64,000 nt of DNA, taken from NCBI RefSeq assembly GCF_943181415.1, contig NZ_CALPBZ010000002.1, positions 496,001 through 560,000 of the forward strand. The letters are read 5' to 3'. The notes under the pieces were generated by a model. The model ran no database searches and was not told the origin of the DNA. It saw only the letters and a list, made by a program, of their open reading frames with translations. The position numbers were made by a program, and so were the translations under genes. Below, piece by piece: positions 40,743 through 49,674 of the stretch. Every line of letters starts with the position of its first letter. Position 1 is the stretch's first letter. This DNA is from Microbacterium sp. Marseille-Q6648 (GTDB lineage Bacteria > Actinomycetota > Actinomycetes > Actinomycetales > Microbacteriaceae).

Positions 40743-42287
40743 ATGACGCGCATCGGCATCGTCGCCGAACCGCCCGGCGAGAACCGCGTCGCCGCCACCC
40801 CGCTCACCGTGCAGAAGATCGTCGCGCTGGGCTACGAGGTCGTGCTGGCCGCGGGGGCGGGTGCGGCATCCGCCTTCCCCGATCAGGCGTACGCGGATGC
40901 CGGCGCGACCGTCGTCGACGAGGCGACCGCGTGGGCGGCGGACGTGGTCCTCACCATCGCGCCGCCGCAGCCCGCCGACATCGCCCGTCTGTCGGATGAC
41001 GCGACACTCATCGGGATGCTCTCGCCCGCGCTGCGTCCGGATCTCGTCGAGGCACTGTCCACTCGCGGGATCACCGCGCTGGCGATGGACGCCGTGCCGC
41101 GCATCTCCCGCGCGCAGTCGATGGACGTGCTCAGCTCGATGGCGAACATCTCGGGTTACCGTGCCGTGGTCGAGGCCGCCCACGAGTTCGGCCGCTTCTT
41201 CACCGGTCAGGTGACCGCCGCCGGCAAGGTGCCGCCGGCGAAGGTGCTCGTCGCGGGCGCGGGTGTCGCGGGGCTCGCCGCCATCGGCACGGCGTCGAGC
41301 CTGGGCGCCGTCGTCCGCGCCACCGACCCGCGACCCGAGGTCGCCGATCAGGTGCGGTCGATCGGCGGCGAGTACCTCGCGGTCGAGGTGGCGGAGCAGA
41401 TGGTCTCGAGCGACGGCTATGCCAAAGCCACGAGCGAGGCGTACGACCGCCGCGCCGCCGAGATCTACAGCGAGCAGGCGGCCGACGTCGACATCATCAT
41501 CACCACGGCGCTCATCCCCGGCCGGCCCGCGCCGCGCCTCATCACCGCCGACGACGTCGCACGTATGAAGCCGGGCAGCGTGATCGTCGACATGGCGGCC
41601 GCGCAGGGCGGGAACGTCGCGGGCTCGGTGGCCGGCGAGCGGGTGGTCACCGACAACGGCGTCGTGATCCTCGGCTACACCGATCTCGCCGGGCGGCTCC
41701 CCGCTCAGGCGTCGCAGCTGTACGGCACCAACGTGCTCAACCTGCTGAAACTGCTCACCCCGGGCAAGGACGGCCGCATGGTCCTCGACTTCGACGACGT
41801 CGTGCAGCGCGGTGTGACCGTGGTGCGCGACGGCCGGTCGACGTGGCCTCCCCCTCCCGTGCAGGTCTCGGCCGCCCCGCCGGCCAGGACGACGGATGCC
41901 GCAGCCGCCGCCCCGCCGGCGAAGACCGGCCTCTCCCGGACGGCCAGGACCGCGCTCGCCGTCGCCGGCGCCGCGGTCCTCTTCGGCCTCAGCGCCATCG
42001 CGCCCGAGCCGCTGCCGCAGCACCTCACGGTCCTGACGCTGTCCGTGGTGGTGGGCTTCTACGTCATCAGCAAGGTCACGCACGCCCTGCACACGCCGCT
42101 CATGAGCGTGACGAACGCGATCTCGGGCATCATCATCGTCGGCGCGATCGTGCAGCTGGCCGCGCCCGGGCTCGTCGTGCAGATCCTCGCGGCGGTCGCC
42201 GTGCTGCTGGCCAGCATCAACATCTTCGGCGGGTTCGCCGTCACCCGGCGCATGCTCGGCATGTTCTCGAAGGGCGACGCCCGATGA
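40743..42287 (+). CDS. pntA: NAD(P) transhydrogenase subunit alpha
   Basis: 514 residues. The dI domain begins [20 protein letters not shown] and contains [22 protein letters not shown] (NAD loop, shortened here to GAGVAG). A Pro/Ala linker near 385 leads to a dII part with about three to four spans. Domains dI and dII-alpha are joined, as in E. coli. With PntB it exchanges hydride between NADH and NADP using the proton gradient, giving NADPH for the many reductases and monooxygenases in the cell. TAGAGT at 40683 is a possible -10, with GGAGCAGCC as ribosome site. Confidence 0.95.
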   Translation: MTRIGIVAEPPGENRVAATPLTVQKIVALGYEVVLAAGAGAASAFPDQAYADAGATVVDEATAWAADVVLTIAPPQPADIARLSDDATLIGMLSPALRPDLVEALSTRGITALAMDAVPRISRAQSMDVLSSMANISGYRAVVEAAHEFGRFFTGQVTAAGKVPPAKVLVAGAGVAGLAAIGTASSLGAVVRATDPRPEVADQVRSIGGEYLAVEVAEQMVSSDGYAKATSEAYDRRAAEIYSEQAADVDIIITTALIPGRPAPRLITADDVARMKPGSVIVDMAAAQGGNVAGSVAGERVVTDNGVVILGYTDLAGRLPAQASQLYGTNVLNLLKLLTPGKDGRMVLDFDDVVQRGVTVVRDGRSTWPPPPVQVSAAPPARTTDAAAAAPPAKTGLSRTARTALAVAGAAVLFGLSAIAPEPLPQHLTVLTLSVVVGFYVISKVTHALHTPLMSVTNAISGIIIVGAIVQLAAPGLVVQILAAVAVLLASINIFGGFAVTRRMLGMFSKGDAR

Positions 42288-43684
42288 CCGCCGCGTCGGT
42301 CGCGACCGCGGCGTACCTCATCGCCGCGCTGCTGTTCATCCTGAGCCTGGCCGGGCTCAGCCGCCACGACACCGCGCGCCGCGGCGTGACGTTCGGCCTC
42401 GTCGGCATGGCGATCGCCCTGATCGCCACGATCTGGCTCACCGCGTCGTCGGCGTGGGGGTCGCCGCAGGCGGCGCTCGGGCTGGGGCTGCTGATCGCGG
42501 CGATGCTCGTCGGCGGCGCCATCGGCCTGTGGCGGGCCCGCAAGGTCGAGATGACCGGCATGCCCGAGCTCATCGCCCTCCTGCACTCCTTCGTCGGCGC
42601 AGCCGCCGTGCTGGTCGGCTGGAACGGGGCGCTGTACGACACCGGCCTCGAGGGAGCGCTCGCCGACATCCATGACGCCGAGGTCTTCATCGGCGTCTTC
42701 ATCGGCGCCGTGACCTTCACCGGGTCGATCGTGGCGTTCCTGAAGCTCTCGGGCCGCATGTCGTCGAAGCCGCTGGTCCTGCCGGGCAAGAACGCGCTCA
42801 ACCTCGGCGCCCTCGTCGCGTTCGTCGGGCTGACCGTCTGGTACGTCATCACGCCCGAGCTGTGGCTGCTCATCGCCGTGACCCTGCTCGCCCTCGCCCT
42901 CGGGTGGCACCTGGTGGCCTCGATCGGCGGCGGCGACATGCCGGTCGTCGTCTCGATGCTCAACAGCTACTCGGGCTGGGCCGCCGCCGCGGCCGGCTTC
43001 CTGCTGGACAACGACCTGCTGATCGTCACCGGCGCCCTCGTGGGCTCGTCGGGTGCGTACCTCTCGTACATCATGTGCAAGGCGATGAATCGGTCGTTCC
43101 TGTCGGTGATCGCCGGCGGTTTCGGCATCGAGGCGCCGCGGGGCGACGACGCCGACCACGGCGAGCATCGCGAGGTGGACGCCGAGACCGTGGCCGACAT
43201 GCTCACGGGCGCCTCCCGCGTCGTCATCACCCCCGGCTACGGCATGGCGGTCGCGCAGGCGCAGTACCCCGTTGCGGAGTTGACCGAGAAGCTGCGCGAA
43301 CGCGGCGTGGACGTGAGGTTCGGCATCCACCCCGTCGCCGGTCGCCTGCCCGGGCACATGAACGTGCTGCTGGCCGAGGCGAAGGTGCCGTACGACATCG
43401 TGCTCGAGATGGACGAGATCAACGACGACCTCGCCGCCACCACGGTGGTGCTCGTGATCGGCGCGAACGACACCGTCAATCCGGCGGCGGCCGAGGATCC
43501 CACGAGCCCCATCGCCGGGATGCCGGTGCTGCGGGTGTGGGAGGCCGAGAACGTCATCGTGTTCAAACGGTCCATGGCCTCGGGCTATGCCGGTGTGCAG
43601 AATCCGCTGTTCTTCCGCGAGAACACCGCGATGCTCTTCGGCGACGCCAAGGACCGCGTCGAGGACATCCTCCGCGCACTGTGA
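42284..43684 (+). CDS. pntB: NAD(P) transhydrogenase subunit beta
   Basis: 466 residues. About nine N-terminal spans form dII-beta (including [19 protein letters not shown]), followed by the NADP-binding dIII domain ([46 protein letters not shown]). The ATG overlaps the pntA stop as ATGA. The last residues ([20 protein letters not shown]) are the usual dIII end. Complete and intact. Confidence 0.95.
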   Translation: MTAASVATAAYLIAALLFILSLAGLSRHDTARRGVTFGLVGMAIALIATIWLTASSAWGSPQAALGLGLLIAAMLVGGAIGLWRARKVEMTGMPELIALLHSFVGAAAVLVGWNGALYDTGLEGALADIHDAEVFIGVFIGAVTFTGSIVAFLKLSGRMSSKPLVLPGKNALNLGALVAFVGLTVWYVITPELWLLIAVTLLALALGWHLVASIGGGDMPVVVSMLNSYSGWAAAAAGFLLDNDLLIVTGALVGSSGAYLSYIMCKAMNRSFLSVIAGGFGIEAPRGDDADHGEHREVDAETVADMLTGASRVVITPGYGMAVAQAQYPVAELTEKLRERGVDVRFGIHPVAGRLPGHMNVLLAEAKVPYDIVLEMDEINDDLAATTVVLVIGANDTVNPAAAEDPTSPIAGMPVLRVWEAENVIVFKRSMASGYAGVQNPLFFRENTAMLFGDAKDRVEDILRAL

Positions 43685-43714
43685 GCCCGGCATCCGGGAA
43701 ATATGCTGGGGTCT

Positions 43715-44554
43715 ATGCGTCTTGCGACCTGGAACGTCAACTCCATCCGCGCCCGCGTCGACCGGATCGTCGACTTCACGGTGCGCGAGAGCATCGACGT
43801 CCTCGCCATGCAGGAGATCAAGTGCAAGGCCGAGCAGTTCCCGTTCGAGAAGTTCGAGGAGGCCGGGTACCACGTCGAGGCCCACGGCTTCTCGCAGTGG
43901 AACGGCGTCGCGATCGCCAGCCGCGAACCGATCGAGGACGTCGAGACCGCTTTTCCGGGGATGCCGGGCTTCGCCAAAGGCCATGAGGGGCCCGACGCGC
44001 CGCAGGAGGCCCGGGCGATCGGCGCCACCGTCGGCGGGGTGCGGGTGTGGAGCCTGTACGTGCCGAACGGCCGCGCGCTCGGCGACCCTCACTACGACTA
44101 CAAGCTGCACTGGCTGAAGGCGCTCGAAGAGCACACCCGAGCGACCCTGCAGGCGAACCCCGATCTTCCGCTCGCGCTCGTCGGCGACTTCAACATCGCA
44201 CCCACGGACGCCGACAACGGCGACCCCGCGGTCGTTCCGGGGTTCTCCACCCACGTCTCGCCGCTCGAACGCGACGCCTTCGCGGCGCTGGAGTCCGCCG
44301 GTCTGCAGGACGTCGTCCGCCCGCTCGTGCCCGCGGGCTTCACCTACTGGGACTACAAGCAGCTCCGCTTCCCCCGCAACCAGGGCATGCGCATCGACTT
44401 CATCCTCGGATCGCGCGCGCTCGCCGACGCCGTCGCCGGCGCGGCCATCCACCGTGAGGAGCGCAAGGGCGACGGCCCGAGCGACCACGTGCCGGTGGTC
44501 GTCGACCTCGACCTCGACGGCGGGGACGACGACGATCGCCCGATGATCTTCTAG
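43715..44554 (+). CDS. xthA: exodeoxyribonuclease III
   Basis: 279 residues of the EEP nuclease fold: MRLATWNVNSIRAR, LAMQEIKC with the metal Glu, VGDFNIAPTDAD and the final SDHVPVVVDLD. It cuts at abasic sites and removes 3' blocks. The start at 43715 is chosen because TATGCT sits 7 bases upstream (leaderless) and MRLATWNVN is the standard family start; 43703 would add four residues and overlap the -10 box. Confidence 0.95.
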   Translation: MRLATWNVNSIRARVDRIVDFTVRESIDVLAMQEIKCKAEQFPFEKFEEAGYHVEAHGFSQWNGVAIASREPIEDVETAFPGMPGFAKGHEGPDAPQEARAIGATVGGVRVWSLYVPNGRALGDPHYDYKLHWLKALEEHTRATLQANPDLPLALVGDFNIAPTDADNGDPAVVPGFSTHVSPLERDAFAALESAGLQDVVRPLVPAGFTYWDYKQLRFPRNQGMRIDFILGSRALADAVAGAAIHREERKGDGPSDHVPVVVDLDLDGGDDDDRPMIF

Positions 44555-44555
44555 T

Positions 44556-44598
44556 CCCCCGTGAGGGGGATGCCGGGCGCCGGCCTCCCCCGTAGCGT
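44556..44598 (+). promoter_or_regulatory. histidine kinase promoter with CCGTGAGGGG motif
   Basis: CCCCC-GTGA-GGGGG (44556-44569) contains CCGTGAGGGG, which recurs before the ABC gene at 46559. TAGCGT (44593-44598) is a -10 box 6 bases before the ATG. The motif is a candidate target of the response regulator encoded at 45867. Confidence 0.5.
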
Positions 44599-44604
44599 GG
44601 AGGG

Positions 44605-45870
44605 ATGCCTCGCCCGCCCGAGCCCGCGCTGCGCCGCGCCCGTCCCACCCCCCGCGATCTGCGTGCCGACGTCTGGCTCGCCGGCGGCCTCCTCGTCGCG
44701 GCGGTGCTGAGCACCGCCCTCGGATCCGTGTCAGGCGTCTTCGGCGACGAGACGGCGGGCGTCGAGTGGGCGCTGCTGTACGCCGTCGCCCTCACGGCAC
44801 CCCTGGCCGTGCGGCGCCGGTTCCCCGAGATCGTCGCCGTCATCGTCTCGGCGGCGTTCTTCGTGGCCGTCTCGGCCCGCATCCCCGAGATCTACGTGGG
44901 CAACGTGGCGATCTTCATCGCGATGTACACCGTCGGCGCGTGGGTCGAGGACCGCCGCCGGGCGGCGATCGTCCGCATCGCGATCATCGTCGGCATGTTC
45001 ATCTGGCTGCTGGCGACGACCTTCCAGGCCGCGACCGCGCCCACCGAGGAGGGCCTGTCGCGGGTCGGCCTCTTCTCGCCCTTCGTGGCGTTCATGCTCA
45101 TCCAGTTCCTCGTCAACGCCGCGTTCTTCGGCGGCGCGTACTACATGGGCGACCGGGCCTGGGCGGCCGCCCTCGAGCGCGCCGACCTCGAGCGGCGCAC
45201 CGACGAGCTCGAGCGCGAACGCGAGGTGACCGCGGCGCAGGCCGTCGCCCTCGACCGCGTGCGCATCGCCCGCGAGCTGCACGACGTCGTCGCCCACCAC
45301 GTCTCGGCGATGGGGGTGCAGGCCGGCGCCGCACGGGCGGTGATGGACCGCGACCCCGACGCCGCGCGCGACGCGCTCCGCGGTGTGGAAGGCTCGGCCC
45401 GCTCGGCCCTGGACGAACTGCGCCATCTGCTCGAGACGCTCCGGACCACCGACGCCGAGTCGGGTGATCCCTCGACCATCGGGCTCGAGAACATCGGCGA
45501 GCTCGTCGCCCACGCCTCGGCGACCGGGCTTCCGACGACGTTCCAGGTCGTCGGCGACCCCGTCGACGTGCCCGCCGTGGTGCAGGTCAACGCGTTCCGC
45601 ATCGCCCAGGAGTCGCTCACCAATGCCCGCCGCCACGGCGGCCCCGGCACGACCGCCGACGTGCGCCTGCGATACACCCCCGACGCGCTCGAACTCGAGG
45701 TGACCGACACCGGTCGCGGTCGCGGGGAGTTCCGCCCGGGGCTCGGCATCGTCGGCATGCGCGAGCGCGCGGCCGCGTCGGGCGGCGAACTCGAGGTCGG
45801 CCCTCGCGAGCGCGGCGGCTTCCTCGTCCGCCTGCGCGCGCCCCTCCGCGCGGGGGCGGTCGCACCGTGA
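44605..45870 (+). CDS. sensor histidine kinase, NarL/DesK type (HisKA_3)
   Basis: 421 residues. Four or five N-terminal membrane segments without a large extracellular loop, a coiled-coil (RADLERRTDELEREREV), then DHp with phospho-acceptor His226 in RELHDVVAHH and an HATPase_c domain (NARRHGGPG; TGRGRGEFRPGLGIVGMRERAA). It senses through its membrane part. The stop overlaps the response regulator start as GTGA. An ABC exporter gene pair follows, the usual arrangement of envelope-stress or antimicrobial-response systems. Confidence 0.93.
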   Translation: MPRPPEPALRRARPTPRDLRADVWLAGGLLVAAVLSTALGSVSGVFGDETAGVEWALLYAVALTAPLAVRRRFPEIVAVIVSAAFFVAVSARIPEIYVGNVAIFIAMYTVGAWVEDRRRAAIVRIAIIVGMFIWLLATTFQAATAPTEEGLSRVGLFSPFVAFMLIQFLVNAAFFGGAYYMGDRAWAAALERADLERRTDELEREREVTAAQAVALDRVRIARELHDVVAHHVSAMGVQAGAARAVMDRDPDAARDALRGVEGSARSALDELRHLLETLRTTDAESGDPSTIGLENIGELVAHASATGLPTTFQVVGDPVDVPAVVQVNAFRIAQESLTNARRHGGPGTTADVRLRYTPDALELEVTDTGRGRGEFRPGLGIVGMRERAAASGGELEVGPRERGGFLVRLRAPLRAGAVAP

Positions 45871-46526
45871 CCATCCGGGTGCTCCTCGTGGACGACCACG
45901 CCGTCATGCGGGCCGGCTTCCGCATGATCCTCGAGAGCGAGCCCGACATCGCCGTCGTGGGCGAGGCGGCGACGGGAAGCACGGCGGTGGCCGCGGCATC
46001 CGCTCTTCGTCCGGACGTCGTGTGCATGGACGTGCAGATGCCCGACATGGACGGGATCCAGGCCACGCGCCTGCTCGCCGCCGACGCCGCCGTCGATGCC
46101 GCGATCGTGATCGTCACCACCTTCGACCGCGACGATTACCTGTTCGAGGCGCTGTCGGCCGGGGCGAGCGGGTTCCTGCTGAAGAACGCCGGGCCCGAGG
46201 AGCTGGTCTCCGCCGTGCGCGTGGCGGCGGCGGGCGACGCGCTGCTGGCCCCCGAGGTGACCCGGCGGGTCATCGCGCGGCTCGCACCCGCGTCCCCGAG
46301 TCCGGCGCCCGTCACCACGCCGCCTGCCGCGACCCCCGAGCTGACCGACCGCGAGACCGACGTGCTGCGCCTCGTCGCGCAGGCCATGAGCAACGCCGAG
46401 ATCGCGAGTGCGCTCTACATCGGCGAGGCGACCGTCAAGACGCACGTGTCGAACGTGCTGCAGAAGCTCGGCGTTCGCGACCGCGTGGCCGCGGTCGTGT
46501 GGGCGCACCGGCACGGTCTGGCCTGA
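45867..46526 (+). CDS. NarL/LuxR-family response regulator
   Basis: 219 residues. Receiver domain with acidic DD (9-10), phospho-acceptor Asp55 (CMDVQMPDMDG), Thr in VTTF and Lys in LLKNAGPEE. A Pro/Ala linker leads to a LuxR HTH (LTDRETDVLRLVAQAMSNAEIASALYIGEATVKTHV). GTG start overlapping the kinase stop. It probably controls its own operon and the ABC genes 66 bp downstream through the CCGTGAGGGG motif. Confidence 0.94.
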   Translation: MTIRVLLVDDHAVMRAGFRMILESEPDIAVVGEAATGSTAVAAASALRPDVVCMDVQMPDMDGIQATRLLAADAAVDAAIVIVTTFDRDDYLFEALSAGASGFLLKNAGPEELVSAVRVAAAGDALLAPEVTRRVIARLAPASPSPAPVTTPPAATPELTDRETDVLRLVAQAMSNAEIASALYIGEATVKTHVSNVLQKLGVRDRVAAVVWAHRHGLA

Positions 46527-46544
46527 CGTCAGCTGCGATCTCCG

Positions 46545-46585
46545 CCTCACGGGGGATGCCGTGAGGGGACCCTCGTCCGTAGCGT
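46545..46585 (+). promoter_or_regulatory. ABC exporter promoter with CCGTGAGGGG motif
   Basis: CCTCACGG-N6-CCGTGAGG (46545-46566) is a perfect inverted repeat that contains the motif shared with the kinase promoter. TAGCGT (46580-46585), identical to the kinase -10, sits 7 bases before the ATG at 46593. Confidence 0.55.
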
Positions 46586-46592
46586 GGGAACC

Positions 46593-47477
46593 ATGCTCGA
46601 ACTTCAGGGGATCACCAAGCACTACGGCGAGCGCCGGGCGCTTGACGGCGTGTCGTTCACCGTCCGCCCCGGCCGCCTCACCGGCTTCGTCGGGGGGAAC
46701 GGCGCCGGCAAGACGACCGCGATGCGGATCGTCCTGGGCGTCCTCGGTCGTGACGCCGGCACCGTCACCCTCGACGGCGTGGAGGTGACGGCATCCGATC
46801 GTCGTCGCTTCGGCTACATGCCCGAGGAGCGCGGGCTGTACCCGAAGATGAAGGTGCACGAGCACATCACCTACCTCGCCCGCCTGCACGGATTCGGCAA
46901 GACGGATGCCGCGACCCGCGCCCGCGAGCTGCTCGAGCAGCTCGGGCTCGGCGAACGCCTGAACGACAACGTCGAAGCGCTCTCGCTCGGCAACCAGCAG
47001 CGCGCGCAGATCGCCGCCGCCCTCGTCCACGACCCCGAGGTGCTGATCCTCGACGAGCCGTTCTCGGGCCTGGACCCGCTGGCCGTCGACGTGGTCGCCT
47101 CGGTGCTGCAGCGCCGCGCCGAGGCCGGCGCGGCCGTGCTGTTCTCGTCCCACCAGCTCGACGTCGTCGAGCGGCTCTGCGACGACCTCGTGATCATCTC
47201 CGGCGGCACCATCCGCGCCGCCGGCACCCGCGACGACCTTCGCCGGCAGCACTCCGCACGCCGATTCGAGCTGGTGTCGGCGGGCGACGCCGGGTGGCTG
47301 CGCTCCGAGCCGGGAGTCGAGGTCGTCGAGTTCGACGGCGGCTACGCCGTGTTCGACGTCGACTCCGACCAGACCGCCCAGCGCGTGCTGCGTCGCGCCG
47401 TCGACCAGGGCGACGTCGCGAGCTTCGCACCCCGGCATCCGTCTCTCGCCCAGATCTTCAAGGAGGTCATCCGATGA
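46593..47477 (+). CDS. ABC transporter ATP-binding protein (NatA type)
   Basis: 294 residues: Walker A GGNGAGKTT (near residue 35), Q-loop replaced by the GYMPEERGLYPKM segment typical of NatA/DUF4162 exporters, signature LSLGNQQRAQ, Walker B VLILDEPF, H-loop SSHQLDVVE, and a C-terminal DUF4162-like domain. LSLGN in place of LSGGQ is seen in this subgroup. It pairs with the permease through an ATGA overlap. Confidence 0.93.
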   Translation: MLELQGITKHYGERRALDGVSFTVRPGRLTGFVGGNGAGKTTAMRIVLGVLGRDAGTVTLDGVEVTASDRRRFGYMPEERGLYPKMKVHEHITYLARLHGFGKTDAATRARELLEQLGLGERLNDNVEALSLGNQQRAQIAAALVHDPEVLILDEPFSGLDPLAVDVVASVLQRRAEAGAAVLFSSHQLDVVERLCDDLVIISGGTIRAAGTRDDLRRQHSARRFELVSAGDAGWLRSEPGVEVVEFDGGYAVFDVDSDQTAQRVLRRAVDQGDVASFAPRHPSLAQIFKEVIR

Positions 47478-48577
47478 GCGCCGTCCGCACCCCCGCGCCC
47501 GCACCCAGCGCCGCCTCGAGCACGTGGCTCGTCGCCGAGCGCGAGATCGGCTCGAAGCTGCGCAGCAAGGCGTTCGTCATCTCCACCGCGATCCTTCTCC
47601 TGGGCGCCCTCGCGCTCGTGCTGTGGGGCGGGTTCGCGGCCGCTTCCGAGAGCGGCACCCCCGTCGCGGTGACGACCGACGCGCAGCGCTTCGTCGAGGA
47701 CGTGCCGGGGCTCGAAGTGACCGAGGTGGACGCTCGCAGCGACGCCGAGGCCCTCGTCACCGGCGGCGACGTGGACGCGGCGATCGTGGACGACCCCGCC
47801 TCGCCGACCGGGTTCGCCGTGCTCGTGGAATCCACCCCGCCGTCGCAGCTGCTGCTGTCTCTCGCGCAGGTGCCGCCGGTCGAGATCCTCGATCCGCAGG
47901 GCGCGACCGCCGTGCTCGGGTACGTCGCCGCGGTCGGGTTCGGTGTGGTGTTCCTCATGGCCGCCTCGCTGTTCGGCGGCACCATCGCGCAGAGCGTCGT
48001 CGAAGAGAAGCAGACGCGCGTGGTCGAGCTGCTCATCTCGGCGATCCCGGTGCGCACGCTGCTCGCCGGCAAGGTCATCGGCAACACCGTGCTGGCGATG
48101 GGTCAGATCCTCATCCTCGCCTCGATCGCCGTCGTCGGGCTCACCGTCACCGGACAGACCGAACTGCTGCAGGGACTCGGGGGGCCGATCGCGTGGTTCG
48201 CCGTGTTCTTCCTGTTCGGGTTCGTGCTGCTGGCCTCGCTGTTCGCCGCCGCGGCCTCGATGGTCTCGCGCCAGGAGGACATCGGGTCGACCACGACGCC
48301 GCTGACGATGCTCGTGATGGCGCCGTACTTCCTCGTCATCTTCTTCTTCGACAACCCGCTGGTGCTCGGCATCATGTCGTACGTGCCGTTTTCGGCGCCG
48401 GTGGGCATGCCGATGCGCCTCTTCCTCGGTGAGGCGCAGTGGTGGGAGCCGCTGCTGTCGCTGGTGATCCTCGTGGTCACGTGCGTGGCCGCGATCGGGA
48501 TCGGCGCGAAGATCTACCGCAACTCGCTGCTGCGGATGGGCGGTCGCGTCAAGCTGCGCGAGGCGCTCACCGGCTGA
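47474..48577 (+). CDS. ABC-2 type permease (NatB type)
   Basis: 367 residues: an N-terminal span, a large extracytoplasmic domain (about residues 55-145), and five further spans at the end. EIGSKLRSKAFVISTAILLL and VVEEKQTRVVELLISAIPVRTLLAGKVIGN are characteristic of the NatB/YhaP sodium- or drug-export permeases. Together with the upstream ATPase and the two-component system it looks like an inducible efflux unit. Confidence 0.92.
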   Translation: MSAVRTPAPAPSAASSTWLVAEREIGSKLRSKAFVISTAILLLGALALVLWGGFAAASESGTPVAVTTDAQRFVEDVPGLEVTEVDARSDAEALVTGGDVDAAIVDDPASPTGFAVLVESTPPSQLLLSLAQVPPVEILDPQGATAVLGYVAAVGFGVVFLMAASLFGGTIAQSVVEEKQTRVVELLISAIPVRTLLAGKVIGNTVLAMGQILILASIAVVGLTVTGQTELLQGLGGPIAWFAVFFLFGFVLLASLFAAAASMVSRQEDIGSTTTPLTMLVMAPYFLVIFFFDNPLVLGIMSYVPFSAPVGMPMRLFLGEAQWWEPLLSLVILVVTCVAAIGIGAKIYRNSLLRMGGRVKLREALTG

Positions 48578-48593
48578 GCGCCTCGCCCGCGGC

Positions 48594-49001
48594 TCACTCG
48601 GGAACCATCCCGGGGACCATCTGGCCGACGGCGACGACGTTCCCGGCGGGGTCGCGGAACCACGCGATGTCGGGACCGTCCTCGAAGCCGCGCGAGATGC
48701 CCTTCTCGTCGGTGCCGTAGTCGGGGTCGGTGTAGATCTTGGTCGTGATCCCCCGGCCGTTGAGATCGTCGACGGCCGCTTCGACGTCGTCGACGCCGAA
48801 GTTCAGCACCGTGAACGACGCCGGCTCGTGGTTCTCCTTCTCGTAGACGAAGACGTGGCCCCCCGGCGCCAGCGAGATCGTCATGCCGCGCATCTCGGCG
48901 TTGACGTGGACCGGAAGGCCCAGCGTCTCGCCGTAGAAGCGCGCTGCTTCGTCGATGTCGTCCACCGAGAAGCTGCTGAAGGGATTGTCGGTTGTGAACA
49001 T
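48594..49001 (-). CDS. VOC-superfamily (glyoxalase/bleomycin-resistance fold) protein
   Basis: 135 residues. The two beta-alpha-beta-beta-beta modules are seen in FSSFSVDDIDEAARFYGETLGL and FGVDDVEAAVDDLNGRGI, with WFRDPAGNVVAVGQ at the end. A metal-ligand-like Glu occurs near the C-terminus but the His expected in glyoxalase I is not evident. The ATG at 49001 follows GAGGAGGC. It sits 32 bp after the ArsR-like gene on the same strand. Function unknown; resistance, dioxygenase and epimerase roles exist in the family. Confidence 0.85.
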   Translation of the reverse strand: MFTTDNPFSSFSVDDIDEAARFYGETLGLPVHVNAEMRGMTISLAPGGHVFVYEKENHEPASFTVLNFGVDDVEAAVDDLNGRGITTKIYTDPDYGTDEKGISRGFEDGPDIAWFRDPAGNVVAVGQMVPGMVPE

Positions 49002-49033
49002 GTCCGCCTCCTCAGGCTTCATCCCCCTCGGCG

Positions 49034-49615
49034 TCAACGATCCTCCCGCGCCGTGGCGTTGTCCATAGGGTCGGCTCGGCCGCCGGCATCGGCCGCGTCG
49101 TCGGCGTCGGCGGACGGCGGGTTGAGGTCGGGATGGGTCATCACGACGAGCGAATACGGGTCTCCGCCGGGGTCGGGGCCGCGCTCCTTGAACTCCGTCA
49201 GGAGGTCGTAGAGGCGCTGGTCGAGCTCCGCCTTGTGCTCGGCGTTCAGGCGCAGTCCGAGCCACGACACGTCGACCTGTTCGGGGTCGACGCCCTCCAG
49301 CTGCTGCCGCACGGTCTCGATGATCACGACGGACTGGTTGGGGATGCGCGAGCGCCACGACAGGCCGGTCGCCCGGTACGGCACTTCCCGCGCGCCGCGG
49401 GCGCCGGTGCGCTCGGGCTGCGGGGCGAGCATCCCCGCTTCGACGAGCGTGCGGACGTGATGCAGGAGCGTGCCGGGGTTGACCGCGAGCAGCTCGGCGA
49501 GCTCCTTGTTGGTGCGGGCGTCGAAGGCGCACAGCCGCAGGATTCTCAGCCGCAGCGGCGAGCTGAGCGCGCGGGCGACGAACTCGGCGTGCTCGGGATC
49601 GTCGCGGTGGGTCAT
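49034..49615 (-). CDS. ArsR-like winged-helix regulator
   Basis: 193 residues. N-terminal helix-turn-helix: ALSSPLRLRILRLCAFDARTNKELAELLAVNPGTLLHHVRTL, the ArsR/HTH_20 pattern. The C-terminal half (SLVVMTHPDLNPP) is family-specific with no metal Cys motif. TTGAGA-N17-TAGCAT-N7-ATG is an almost ideal leaderless promoter. It diverges from an MFS exporter and probably represses it and itself through the GATTGA-N6-TCAATC site. Confidence 0.88.
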   Translation of the reverse strand: MTHRDDPEHAEFVARALSSPLRLRILRLCAFDARTNKELAELLAVNPGTLLHHVRTLVEAGMLAPQPERTGARGAREVPYRATGLSWRSRIPNQSVVIIETVRQQLEGVDPEQVDVSWLGLRLNAEHKAELDQRLYDLLTEFKERGPDPGGDPYSLVVMTHPDLNPPSADADDAADAGGRADPMDNATAREDR

Positions 49616-49622
49616 GCGCCCG

Positions 49623-49654
49623 ATGCTACGGGAAGCGATTGACTTCTCTCAATC
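49623..49654 (-). promoter_or_regulatory. ArsR promoter with GATTGA-N6-TCAATC operator
   Basis: On the minus strand TTGAGA (49651-49646) and TAGCAT (49628-49623) have a 17-bp spacer, and the -10 is 7 bases from the ATG. The inverted repeat GATTGA-N6-TCAATC (49637-49654) covers the -35 box. An overlapping AATCA-C-TGATT occurs at 49651-49661 toward the MFS gene. Confidence 0.7.
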
Positions 49655-49674
49655 ACTGATTCACACTGATCGAC

